Shown: positions 38,015-50,166 of the stretch, piece after piece
Numbering within the stretch: the stretch's first letter is position 1
Layout: the number at the start of each line of letters is the position of its first letter
Origin: Inia geoffrensis
Taxonomy: Eukaryota > Chordata > Mammalia > Artiodactyla > Iniidae
NCBI GenBank assembly: GCA_036417435.1
Contig: JAZAQT010000217.1
Span: 372,001-436,000, forward strand
Direction: 5' to 3'
DNA length: 64,000 nt
Translations under genes and position numbers: made by a program
Notes under the pieces: model-generated
The model's input: the letters and a program-made list of their open reading frames with translations, nothing else
What the model was told of the DNA's origin: nothing
The model's database searches: none

Positions 38015-39750
38015 TTGGCCAAAAAGGGCGTATGCGTTTTTTCCTGAATATATTCAGGAAAAAACGCATATGCCCTTTTTGGCCAAGTGCATCACTGTCG
38101 AACTGCTGCCTCTTTTCCTTCGCTTTCAGAGCAATTCTTATCTACCCCCTGATATCTGTTTTCTGCAATTCTGAATCGCGTTCAAGTCCTCTTCACAGCC
38201 TTCCTTCAATAAATTTTTGGATGATAGGGGTCATTTGGAACTCTGCAGGATTGTGAGTTACAGTGCCAAAAATCTCCGTTTCTCAACTCGCTTTCTTGTG
38301 AGCTGACCGCAAACCCGAAGAATTGCTTCAGGCCCTAATCTCGTTCCGGCATGGCACGCTGAGCCTTTGATGAATTCTTCTTCCTGTAGGGAAATCAGTG
38401 TTCAATGTGCCCGTCCAAACACATCAAGTTAGCTGCTCATTCGTTCTCCTTATTCCTGTTCATCTTCCAGAGAAATTGCAAACTGTGCCAAACAAGAGGT
38501 CAAAGGCAATGACTCTCCAAGTGGGAAGAATGTTAATATTGCATATGGGAACGGCGAACTCGAGTACCAGGGGCCTAAAATGGCGATGAGTTTTAGAAAT
38601 TTTGCCTGATCACTTCGTGGACCATATTCTGGGTTTTCCATGCATATTTTAGCTGAAGGATAAATCCCTTACACGTGGAGTTTTGGGATCCGTGGAATGG
38701 GAACCATGCACCATTACCTCAAAGGGTCTGCATTCCCTCACCAATAGTATCAGCCCCAAGTGTCCAGCCTTACCTCTCCCACAGCTGTGGATGTAGAGGT
38801 GGTAAATCCAAGATTCCTCACAAGCCCTGAAGGACTTATTTAAGAATTTCTCTCTATTTGACAGTCCTTGTGTTTTCTTTTTCAAATTTATTTTTATAAG
38901 GGGATTTAGCTTATTTACAGTGCTGTGTGTATGCTGCTGTACACAAATGATTTTCTTATGGAGACTTATAAATGTATGGGTTTTAATTTTCTTCATAGTC
39001 AGGTATATTCCTAGGTTTTGAATACGGGGTGTTGAGTCCATTTGGTTGAGCAAGGTGTAGCACTTGTCTAATATATATTTGGCTTATGGAATGGTATCTG
39101 TCCTAATGTCAACCTCTGGTTTTATGCAGCCTCCCCACTCTCCTTTCCCCTTAAGCAAGCATAAGTTTCTTTTGTAAATGTGAGACTCTGTTGTGTTTTG
39201 TAATGCAGTTCACACGTAGCCGTGTTTACATTCCCGGTATTAGTGATATCTTATGATGTTTCTTTTTCTGTGTGACTTATTTCACTTAGAATCATCGTAA
39301 CTAAATCCACTCATTATGCTGCTACTGGTCTGTTGCCATTGATTTCATTGTTGAGTGACATTTCATTGTAGGGATGTACCACATCTTCTATATCCATTTT
39401 TCTCTTTCTGGGCTATTAAAGTTGTACCATAGTCAAGGCTCCCGTACACAGAGCAGCCCCAAACTTTGGTGTGGCTCTGTCTTTTTCATTAAATTTTCCG
39501 AATCTATAGCACCATAAGTGGAAGTGCCCTAGGCTCTCTAGCTTGGTTTTTTCTTTGTTCCAGGAAACACCATCCACTTCTCCAGAGTGGCTGTTGGCAA
39601 TTTACATCCCGCCCATCAGCATAACAAGGCTGCCGGTTCTCCATGGCCTGTCCTGACTCTCTGGATTTTACACTTTTTTCGGACGGCCCTTTGGATCGGT
39701 GGGAAGTGAGACTGCCTTGTAGTGCGGATTTCCATTGCAGGCTTGCTTGG
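38015..39750 (+). repeat. Satellite monomer 22, D trimer position 1, 1736 bp
   Basis: It matches monomer 25: ccttcgc, gccaaaaatctccg, gtagcacttg and ctgactctc. The difference is in the palindrome, which is the catatg form here and the gggcttatg form in monomer 25. Confidence 0.96.
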
Positions 39751-41486
39751 TTGGCCAAAAAGGGCGTATGCGTTTTTTCCTGAATATATTCAGGAAAAAA
39801 CGCATATGCCCTTTTTGGCCAAGTGCATCACTGTCGAACTGCTGCCTCTTTTCCTACGCTTTCAGAGCAATTCTTATCTACCCCCTGATATCTGTTTTCT
39901 GCAATTCTGAATCGCGTTCAAGTCCTCTTCACAGCCTTCCTTCAATAAATTTTTGGATGATAGGGGTCATTTGGAACTCTGCAGGATTGTGAGTTACAGT
40001 GCTAAAAATCTCCGTTTCTCAACTCGCTTTCTTGTGAGCTGACCGCAAACCCGAAGAATTGCTTCAGGCCCTAATCTCGTTCCGGCATGGCACGCTGAGC
40101 CTTTGATGAATTCTTCTTCCTGTAGGGAAATCAGTGTTCAATGTGCCCGTCCAAACACATCAAGTTAGCTGCTCATTCGTTCTCCTTATTCCTGTTCATC
40201 TTCCAGAGAAATTGCAAACTGTGCCAAACAAGAGGTCAAAGGCAATGACTCTCCAAGTGGGAAGAATGTTAATATTGCATATGGGAACGGCGAACTCGAG
40301 TACCAGGGGCCTAAAATGGCGATGAGTTTTAGAAATTTTGCCTGATCACTTCGTGGACCATATTCTGGGTTTTCCATGCATATTTTAGCTGAAGGATAAA
40401 TCCCTTACACGTGGAGTTTTGGGATCCGTGGAATGGGAACCATGCACCATTACCTCAAAGGGTCTGCATTCCCTCACCAATAGTATCAGCCCCAAGTGTC
40501 CAGCCTTACCTCTCCCACAGCTGTGGATGTAGAGGTGGTAAATCCAAGATTCCTCACAAGCCCTGAAGGACTTATTTAAGAATTTCTCTCTATTTGACAG
40601 TCCTTGTGTTTTCTTTTTCAAATTTATTTTTATAAGGGGATTTAGCTTATTTACAGTGCTGTGTGTATGCTGCTGTACACAAATGATTTTCTTATGGAGA
40701 CTTATAAATGTATGGGTTTTAATTTTCTTCATAGTCAGGTATATTCCTAGGTTTTGAATACGGGGTGTTGAGTCCATTTGGTTGAGCAAGGTGTAGCTCT
40801 TGTCTAATATATATTTGGCTTATGGAATGGTATCTGTCCTAATGTCAACCTCTGGTTTTATGCAGCCTCCCCACTCTCCTTTCCCCTTAAGCAAGCATAA
40901 GTTTCTTTTGTAAATGTGAGACTCTGTTGTGTTTTGTAATGCAGTTCACACGTAGCCGTGTTTACATTCCCGGTATTAGTGATATCTTATGATGTTTCTT
41001 TTTCTGTGTGACTTATTTCACTTACAATCATCGTAACTAAATCCACTCATTATGCTGCTACTGGTCTGTTGCCATTGATTTCATTGTTGAGTGACATTTC
41101 ATTGTAGGGATGTACCACATCTTCTATATCCATTTTTCTCTTTCTGGGCTATTAAAGTTGTACCATAGTCAAGGCTCCCGTACACAGAGCAGCCCCAAAC
41201 TTTGGTGTGGCTCTGTCTTTTTCATTAAATTTTCCGAATCTATAGCACCATAAGTGGAAGTGCCCTAGGCTCTCTAGCTTGGTTTTTTCTTTGTTCCAGG
41301 AAACACCATCCACTTCTCCAGAGTGGCTGTTGGCAATTTACATCCCGCCCATCAGCATAACAAGGCTGCCGGTTCTCCATGGCCTGTCCTGACTCTCTGG
41401 ATTTTACACTTTTTTCGGACGGCCCTTTGGATCGGTGGGAAGTGAGACTGCCTTGTAGTGCGGATTTCCATTGCAGGCTTGCTTGG
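39751..41486 (+). repeat. Satellite monomer 23, D trimer position 2, 1736 bp
   Basis: It matches monomer 26: cctacgc, gctaaaaatc, cttacaatc and ctgactctc. Confidence 0.96.
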
Positions 41487-43222
41487 TTGGCCAAAAAGGG
41501 CGTATGCGTTTTTTCCTGAATATATTCAGGAAAAAACGCATATGCCCTTTTTGGCCAAGTGCATCACTGTCGAACTGCTGCCTCTTTTCCTTCGCTTTCA
41601 GAGCAATTCTTATCTACCCCCTGATATCTGTTTTCTGCAATTCTGAATCGCGTTCAAGTCCTCTTCACAGCCTTCCTTCAATAAATTTTTGGATGATAGG
41701 GGTCATTTGGAACTCTGCAGGATTGTGAGTTACAGTGCTAAAAATCTCCGTTTCTCAACTCGCTTTCTTGTGAGCTGACCGCAAACCCGAAGAATTGCTT
41801 CAGGCCCTAATCTCGTTCCGGCATGGCACGCTGAGCCTTTGATGAATTCTTCTTCCTGTAGGGAAATCAGTGTTCAATGTGCCCGTCCAAACACATCAAG
41901 TTAGCTGCTCATTCGTTCTCCTTATTCCTGTTCATCTTCCAGAGAAATTGCAAACTGTGCCAAACAAGAGGTCAAAGGCAATGACTCTCCAAGTGGGAAG
42001 AATGTTAATATTGCATATGGGAACGGCGAACTCGAGTACCAGGGGCCTAAAATGGCGATGAGTTTTAGAAATTTTGCCTGATCACTTCGTGGACCATATT
42101 CTGGGTTTTCCATGCATATTTTAGCTGAAGGATAAATCCCTTACACGTGGAGTTTTGGGATCCGTGGAATGGGAACCATGCACCATTACCTCAAAGGGTC
42201 TGCATTCCCTCACCAATAGTATCAGCCCCAAGTGTCCAGCCTTACCTCTCCCACAGCTGTGGATGTAGAGGTGGTAAATCCAAGATTCCTCACAAGCCCT
42301 GAAGGACTTATTTAAGAATTTCTCTCTATTTGACAGTCCTTGTGTTTTCTTTTTCAAATTTATTTTTATAAGGGGATTTAGCTTATTTACAGTGCTGTGT
42401 GTATGCTGCTGTACACAAATGATTTTCTTATGGAGACTTATAAATGTATGGGTTTTAATTTTCTTCATAGTCAGGTATATTCCTAGGTTTTGAATACGGG
42501 GTGTTGAGTCCATTTGGTTGAGCAAGGTGTAGCTCTTGTCTAATATATATTTGGCTTATGGAATGGTATCTGTCCTAATGTCAACCTCTGGTTTTATGCA
42601 GCCTCCCCACTCTCCTTTCCCCTTAAGCAAGCATAAGTTTCTTTTGTAAATGTGAGACTCTGTTGTGTTTTGTAATGCAGTTCACACGTAGCCGTGTTTA
42701 CATTCCCGGTATTAGTGATATCTTATGATGTTTCTTTTTCTGTGTGACTTATTTCACTTACAATCATCGTAACTAAATCCACTCATTATGCTGCTACTGG
42801 TCTGTTGCCATTGATTTCATTGTTGAGTGACATTTCATTGTAGGGATGTACCACATCTTCTATATCCATTTTTCTCTTTCTGGGCTATTAAAGTTGTACC
42901 ATAGTCAAGGCTCCCGTACACAGAGCAGCCCCAAACTTTGGTGTGGCTCTGTCTTTTTCATTAAATTTTCCGAATCTATAGCACCATAAGTGGAAGTGCC
43001 CTAGGCTCTCTAGCTTGGTTTTTTCTTTGTTCCAGGAAACACCATCCACTTCTCCAGAGTGGCTGTTGGCAATTTACATCCCGCCCATCAGCATAACAAG
43101 GCTGCCGGTTCTCCATGGCCTGTCCTGCCTCTCTGGATTTTACACTTTTTTCGGACGGCCCTTTGGATCGGTGGGAAGTGAGACTGCCTTGTAGTGCGGA
43201 TTTCCATTGCAGGCTTGCTTGG
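41487..43222 (+). repeat. Satellite monomer 24, D trimer position 3, 1736 bp
   Basis: It matches monomer 27: ccttcgc, gctaaaaatc, cttacaatc and ctgcctctc. Confidence 0.96.
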
Positions 43223-43294
43223 TTGGCCAAAAAGGGCTTATGCGCTTTTTCCGGAATATATTCAGGAAAAAACACATACGCCCTTTTTGGCCAA
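43223..43294. repeat. Divergent palindrome form in a D-type unit (monomer 25)
   Basis: It is the same as the monomer 28 palindrome, but D-type sequence lies on both sides. The last mark of the divergent form is 43279 and the first D-specific mark is 43328. Confidence 0.9.
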
Positions 43295-44958
43295 GTGCAT
43301 CACTGTCGAACTGCTGCCTCTTTTCCTTCGCTTTCAGAGCAATTCTTATCTACCCCCTGATATCTGTTTTCTGCAATTCTGAATCGCGTTCAAGTCCTCT
43401 TCACAGCCTTCCTTCAATAAATTTTTGGATGATAGGGGTCATTTGGAACTCTGCAGGATTGTGAGTTACAGTGCCAAAAATCTCCGTTTCTCAACTCGCT
43501 TTCTTGTGAGCTGACCGCAAACCCGAAGAATTGCTTCAGGCCCTAATCTCGTTCCGGCATGGCACGCTGAGCCTTTGATGAATTCTTCTTCCTGTAGGGA
43601 AATCAGTGTTCAATGTGCCCGTCCAAACAAATCAAGTTAGCTGCTCATTCGTTCTCCTTATTCCTGTTCATCTTCCAGAGAAATTGCAAACTGTGCCAAA
43701 CAAGAGGTCAAAGGCAATGACTCTCCAAGTGGGAAGAATGTTAATATTGCATATGGGAACGGCGAACTCGAGTACCAGGGGCCTAAAATGGCGATGAGTT
43801 TTAGAAATTTTGCCTGATCACTTCGTGGACCATATTCTGGGTTTTCCATGCATATTTTAGCTGAAGGATAAATCCCTTACACGTGGAGTTTTGGGATCCG
43901 TGGAATGGGAACCATGCACCATTACCTCAAAGGGTCTGCATTCCCTCACCAATAGTATCAGCCCCAAGTGTCCAGCCTTACCTCTCCCACAGCTGTGGAT
44001 GTAGAGGTGGTAAATCCAAGATTCCTCACAAGCCCTGAAGGACTTATTTAAGAATTTCTCTCTATTTGACAGTCCTTGTGTTTTCTTTTTCAAATTTATT
44101 TTTATAAGGGGATTTAGCTTATTTACAGTGCTGTGTGTATGCTGCTGTACACAAATGATTTTCTTATGGAGACTTATAAATGTATGGGTTTTAATTTTCT
44201 TCATAGTCAGGTATATTCCTAGGTTTTGAATACGGGGTGTTGAGTCCATTTGGTTGAGCAAGGTGTAGCACTTGTCTAATATATATTTGGCTTATGGAAT
44301 GGTATCTGTCCTAATGTCAACCTCTGGTTTTATGCAGCCTCCCCACTCTCCTTTCCCCTTAAGCAAGCATAAGTTTCTTTTGTAAATGTGAGACTCTGTT
44401 GTGTTTTGTAATGCAGTTCACACGTAGCCGTGTTTACATTCCCGGTATTAGTGATATCTTATGATGTTTCTTTTTCTGTGTGACTTATTTCACTTAGAAT
44501 CATCGTAACTAAATCCACTCATTATGCTGCTACTGGTCTGTTGCCATTGATTTCATTGTTGAGTGACATTTCATTGTAGGGATGTACCACATCTTCTATA
44601 TCCATTTTTCTCTTTCTGGGCTATTAAAGTTGTACCATAGTCAAGGCTCCCGTACACAGAGCAGCCCCAAACTTTGGTGTGGCTCTGTCTTTTTCATTAA
44701 ATTTTCCGAATCTATAGCACCATAAGTGGAAGTGCCCTAGGCTCTCTAGCTTGGTTTTTTCTTTGTTCCAGGAAACACCATCCACTTCTCCAGAGTGGCT
44801 GTTGGCAATTTACATCCCGCCCATCAGCATAACAAGGCTGCCGGTTCTCCATGGCCTGTCCTGACTCTCTGGATTTTACACTTTTTTCGGACGGCCCTTT
44901 GGATCGGTGGGAAGTGAGACTGCCTTGTAGTGCGGATTTCCATTGCAGGCTTGCTTGG
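43223..44958 (+). repeat. Satellite monomer 25, D trimer position 1, second copy
   Basis: The unit has a D-type body but carries the C-type divergent palindrome otherwise seen only in monomers 16 and 28. The type changes between 43279 and 43328. It has a private caaacaaatc near 43628. Confidence 0.96.
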
Positions 44959-46694
44959 TTGGCCAAAAAGGGCGTATGCGTTTTTTCCTGAATATATTCA
45001 GGAAAAAACGCATATGCCCTTTTTGGCCAAGTGCATCACTGTCGAACTGCTGCCTCTTTTCCTACGCTTTCAGAGCAATTCTTATCTACCCCCTGATATC
45101 TGTTTTCTGCAATTCTGAATCGCGTTCAAGTCCTCTTCACAGCCTTCCTTCAATAAATTTTTGGATGATAGGGGTCATTTGGAACTCTGCAGGATTGTGA
45201 GTTACAGTGCTAAAAATCTCCGTTTCTCAACTCGCTTTCTTGTGAGCTGACCGCAAACCCGAAGAATTGCTTCAGGCCCTAATCTCGTTCCGGCATGGCA
45301 CGCTGAGCCTTTGATGAATTCTTCTTCCTGTAGGGAAATCAGTGTTCAATGTGCCCGTCCAAACACATCAAGTTAGCTGCTCATTCGTTCTCCTTATTCC
45401 TGTTCATCTTCCAGAGAAATTGCAAACTGTGCCAAACAAGAGGTCAAAGGCAATGACTCTCCAAGTGGGAAGAATGTTAATATTGCATATGGGAACGGCG
45501 AACTCGAGTACCAGGGGCCTAAAATGGCGATGAGTTTTAGAAATTTTGCCTGATCACTTCGTGGACCATATTCTGGGTTTTCCATGCATATTTTAGCTGA
45601 AGGATAAATCCCTTACACGTGGAGTTTTGGGATCCGTGGAATGGGAACCATGCACCATTACCTCAAAGGGTCTGCATTCCCTCACCAATAGTATCAGCCC
45701 CAAGTGTCCAGCCTTACCTCTCCCACAGCTGTGGATGTAGAGGTGGTAAATCCAAGATTCCTCACAAGCCCTGAAGGACTTATTTAAGAATTTCTCTCTA
45801 TTTGACAGTCCTTGTGTTTTCTTTTTCAAATTTATTTTTATAAGGGGATTTAGCTTATTTACAGTGCTGTGTGTATGCTGCTGTACACAAATGATTTTCT
45901 TATGGAGACTTATAAATGTATGGGTTTTAATTTTCTTCATAGTCAGGTATATTCCTAGGTTTTGAATACGGGGTGTTGAGTCCATTTGGTTGAGCAAGGT
46001 GTAGCTCTTGTCTAATATATATTTGGCTTATGGAATGGTATCTGTCCTAATGTCAACCTCTGGTTTTATGCAGCCTCCCCACTCTCCTTTCCCCTTAAGC
46101 AAGCATAAGTTTCTTTTGTAAATGTGAGACTCTGTTGTGTTTTGTAATGCAGTTCACACGTAGCCGTGTTTACATTCCCGGTATTAGTGATATCTTATGA
46201 TGTTTCTTTTTCTGTGTGACTTATTTCACTTACAATCATCGTAACTAAATCCACTCATTATGCTGCTACTGGTCTGTTGCCATTGATTTCATTGTTGAGT
46301 GACATTTCATTGTAGGGATGTACCACATCTTCTATATCCATTTTTCTCTTTCTGGGCTATTAAAGTTGTACCATAGTCAAGGCTCCCGTACACAGAGCAG
46401 CCCCAAACTTTGGTGTGGCTCTGTCTTTTTCATTAAATTTTCCGAATCTATAGCACCATAAGTGGAAGTGCCCTAGGCTCTCTAGCTTGGTTTTTTCTTT
46501 GTTCCAGGAAACACCATCCACTTCTCCAGAGTGGCTGTTGGCAATTTACATCCCGCCCATCAGCATAACAAGGCTGCCGGTTCTCCATGGCCTGTCCTGA
46601 CTCTCTGGATTTTACACTTTTTTCGGACGGCCCTTTGGATCGGTGGGAAGTGAGACTGCCTTGTAGTGCGGATTTCCATTGCAGGCTTGCTTGG
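44959..46694 (+). repeat. Satellite monomer 26, D trimer position 2, second copy
   Basis: I see no difference from monomer 23 at the diagnostic sites. Confidence 0.96.
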
Positions 46695-48430
46695 TTGGCC
46701 AAAAAGGGCGTATGCGTTTTTTCCTGAATATATTCAGGAAAAAACGCATATGCCCTTTTTGGCCAAGTGCATCACTGTCGAACTGCTGCCTCTTTTCCTT
46801 CGCTTTCAGAGCAATTCTTATCTACCCCCTGATATCTGTTTTCTGCAATTCTGAATCGCGTTCAAGTCCTCTTCACAGCCTTCCTTCAATAAATTTTTGG
46901 ATGATAGGGGTCATTTGGAACTCTGCAGGATTGTGAGTTACAGTGCTAAAAATCTCCGTTTCTCAACTCGCTTTCTTGTGAGCTGACCGCAAACCCGAAG
47001 AATTGCTTCAGGCCCTAATCTCGTTCCGGCATGGCACGCTGAGCCTTTGATGAATTCTTCTTCCTGTAGGGAAATCAGTGTTCAATGTGCCCGTCCAAAC
47101 ACATCAAGTTAGCTGCTCATTCGTTCTCCTTATTCCTGTTCATCTTCCAGAGAAATTGCAAACTGTGCCAAACAAGAGGTCAAAGGCAATGACTCTCCAA
47201 GTGGGAAGAATGTTAATATTGCATATGGGAACGGCGAACTCGAGTACCAGGCGGCGAAAATGGCGATGAGTTTTAGAAATTTTGCCTGATCACTTCGTGG
47301 ACCATATTCTGGGTTTTCCATGCATATTTTAGCTGAAGGATAAATCCCTTACACGTGGAGTTTTGGGATCCGTGGAATGGGAACCATGCACCATTACCTC
47401 AAAGGGTCTGCATTCCCTCACCAATAGTATCAGCCCCAAGTGTCCAGCCTTACCTCTCCCACAGCTGTGGATGTAGAGGTGGTAAATCCAAGATTCCTCA
47501 CAAGCCCTGAAGGACTTATTTAAGAATTTCTCTCTATTTGACAGTCCTTGTGTTTTCTTTTTCAAATTTATTTTTATAAGGGGATTTAGCTTATTTACAG
47601 TGCTGTGTGTATGCTGCTGTACACAAATGATTTTCTTATGGAGACTTATAAATGTATGGGTTTTAATTTTCTTCATAGTCAGGTATATTCCTAGGTTTTG
47701 AATACGGGGTGTTGAGTCCATTTGGTTGAGCAAGGTGTAGCTCTTGTCTAATATATATTTGGCTTATGGAATGGTATCTGTCCTAATGTCAACCTCTGGT
47801 TTTATGCAGCCTCCCCACTCTCCTTTCCCCTTAAGCAAGCATAAGTTTCTTTTGTAAATGTGAGACTCTGTTGTGTTTTGTAATGCAGTTCACACGTAGC
47901 CGTGTTTACATTCCCGGTATTAGTGATATCTTATGATGTTTCTTTTTCTGTGTGACTTATTTCACTTACAATCATCGTAACTAAATCCACTCATTATGCT
48001 GCTACTGGTCTGTTGCCATTGATTTCATTGTTGAGTGACATTTCATTGTAGGGATGTACCACATCTTCTATATCCATTTTTCTCTTTCTGGGCTATTAAA
48101 GTTGTACCATAGTCAAGGCTCCCGTACACAGAGCAGCCCCAAACTTTGGTGTGGCTCTGTCTTTTTCATTAAATTTTCCGAATCTATAGCACCATAAGTG
48201 GAAGTGCCCTAGGCTCTCTAGCTTGGTTTTTTCTTTGTTCCAGGAAACACCATCCACTTCTCCAGAGTGGCTGTTGGCAATTTACATCCCGCCCATCAGC
48301 ATAACAAGGCTGCCGGTTCTCCATGGCCTGTCCTGCCTCTCTGGATTTTACACTTTTTTCGGACGGCCCTTTGGATCGGTGGGAAGTGAGACTGCCTTGT
48401 AGTGCGGATTTCCATTGCAGGCTTGCTTGG
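46695..48430 (+). repeat. Satellite monomer 27, D trimer position 3, second copy
   Basis: It matches monomer 24 except for a cluster of three changes near 47251-47256 (caggcggcgaaaa instead of caggggcctaaaa), which resembles the A-type sequence at that place. Confidence 0.96.
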
Positions 48431-48502
48431 TTGGCCAAAAAGGGCTTATGCGCTTTTTCCGGAATATATTCAGGAAAAAACACATACGCCCTTTTTGGCC
48501 AA
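48431..48502. repeat. Divergent palindrome at the D to C switch (monomer 28)
   Basis: D-type sequence lies to the left (cattaaat near 48171) and C-type to the right (cctatgc, accacctg). The palindrome itself is the divergent form of monomer 16. Confidence 0.9.
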
Positions 48503-50166
48503 GTGCATCACTGTCGAACTGCTGCCTCTTTTCCTATGCTTTCAGAGCAATTCTTATCTACCACCTGATATCTGTTTTCTGCAATTCTGCGTCGCGTTCA
48601 AGTCCTCTTCACAGCCTTCCTTCAATAAATTTTTGGATGATAGGGGTCATTTGGAACTCTGCAGGATTGTGAGTTACAGTGCCAAAAATCTCCTTTTCTC
48701 AACTCGCTTTCTTGTGAGCTGACCGCAAACCCGAAGAATTGCTTCAGGCCCTAATCTCGTTCCGGCATGGCATGCTGAGCCTTTGATGAATTCTTCTTCC
48801 TGTAGGGAAATCAGTGTTCAATGTGCCCATCCAAACACATCAAGTTAGCTGCTCATTCGTTCTCCTTATTCCTGTTCATCTTCCACAGAAATTGCAAACT
48901 GTGCCAAACAAGAGGTCAAAGGCACTGACTCTCCAAGTGGGGAGAATGTTAATATTGCATCTGGAACGGCGAACTCGAGTACCAGGGCGCTAAAATGGAG
49001 ATGAGTTTTAGAAATTGTGCCTGATCACTTCGTAAGACCATATTCTGGGTTTTCCATGCATATTTTAGCTGAAGGATAAATCCCTTACACGTGGAGATTT
49101 GGGACCCGTGGAATGGGAACCATGCACCATTACCTCAAAGGGTCTGCATTCCCTCACCAATAGTATCAGCCCCAAGTGTCCAGCCTTATCTCTCCCACAG
49201 CTGTGGATGTAGAGGTGGTAAATCCAAGATTCCTCACAAGCCCTCAAGGACTTATTTAAGAATTTCTCTCTATTTGACAGTCCTTGTGTTTTCTTTTTCA
49301 AATTTATTTTTATAAAGGGATTTAGCTTATTTACAGTGCTGTGTGTATGCTGCTGTACACAAATGATTTTCTTATGGAGACCTATAAAAGTATGGGTTTT
49401 AATTTTCTTCATAGTCAGGTATATTCCTAGGTTTTTAATACGGGGTGTTGAGTCCATTTGGTTGAGCAAGGAGTAGGTCTTGTCTAATATATATTTGGCT
49501 TATGGAAAGGTATCAGTCCTAATGTCAACCTCTGGTTTTATGCAGCCTCCCCACTCTCCTTTCCCCTTAAGCAAGCATAAGTTTCTTTTGTAAATGTGGA
49601 CTCTCTTGTGTTTTGTAATGCAGTTCACACGTAGCCGTGTTTACATTCCCGGTATTAGTGATATCTTATGATGTTTCTTTTTCTGTGTGACTTATTTCAC
49701 TTAGAATCATCGTAACTGAATCCACTCATTACGCTGCTACTGGTCTGTTGCCATTGATTTCATTGTTGAGTGATATTCCATTATAGGGATGTACCACAAC
49801 TTCTATATCCATTTTTCTCTTTCTGGGCTATTAAAGTTGTACCATAGTCAAGGCTCCCGTACACAGAGCAGCCCCAAACTTTGGTGTGGCTCTGTCTTTT
49901 TCATTTAAATTTTCCGAATCTATAGCACCATAAGTGGAAGTGCCCTAGGCTCTCTAGCTTGTTTTTTTCTTTGTTCCAGGAAACACCATCCACTTCTCCA
50001 GAGTGGCTGTTGGCAATTTACATCCCGCCAATCAGCAAAACAAGGCTGCCGGTTCTCCATGGCCTGTCCTGCCTCTCTGGATTTTACACTTTTTTCGGAC
50101 GGCCCTTTGGATCGGTGGGAAGTGAGACTGCCTTGTAGTGCGGATTTCCATTGCAGGCTTGCTTGG
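48431..50166 (+). repeat. Satellite monomer 28, subfamily C, 1736 bp
   Basis: D-type sequence ends and C-type begins at its palindrome. It is the partner of monomer 16 and shares its paired indels. Private changes are ttaatacgg near 49436 and gaaaggtatc near 49506. Confidence 0.96.

Larger units (their letters stand above)
38087..43294 (+). repeat. Trimer higher-order repeat D, copy 1 (5208 bp)
   Basis: Monomers 22-24 have a fixed order of diagnostic variants: ctccg without gctaaa, then gctaaa with cctacgc, then gctaaa with ccttcgc and ctgcctctc. The same order repeats in the next 5208 bp. The block is phased so that it ends with the palindrome of monomer 25. Confidence 0.9.
43295..48502 (+). 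repeat. Trimer higher-order repeat D, copy 2
   Basis: Monomers 25-27 repeat the variant order of 22-24. Differences seen are near 43628 (caaacaaatc) and a cluster near 47251-47256. Both copies end in the same divergent palindrome (43223 and 48431), as expected for an unequal crossover at the palindrome. Confidence 0.9.
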
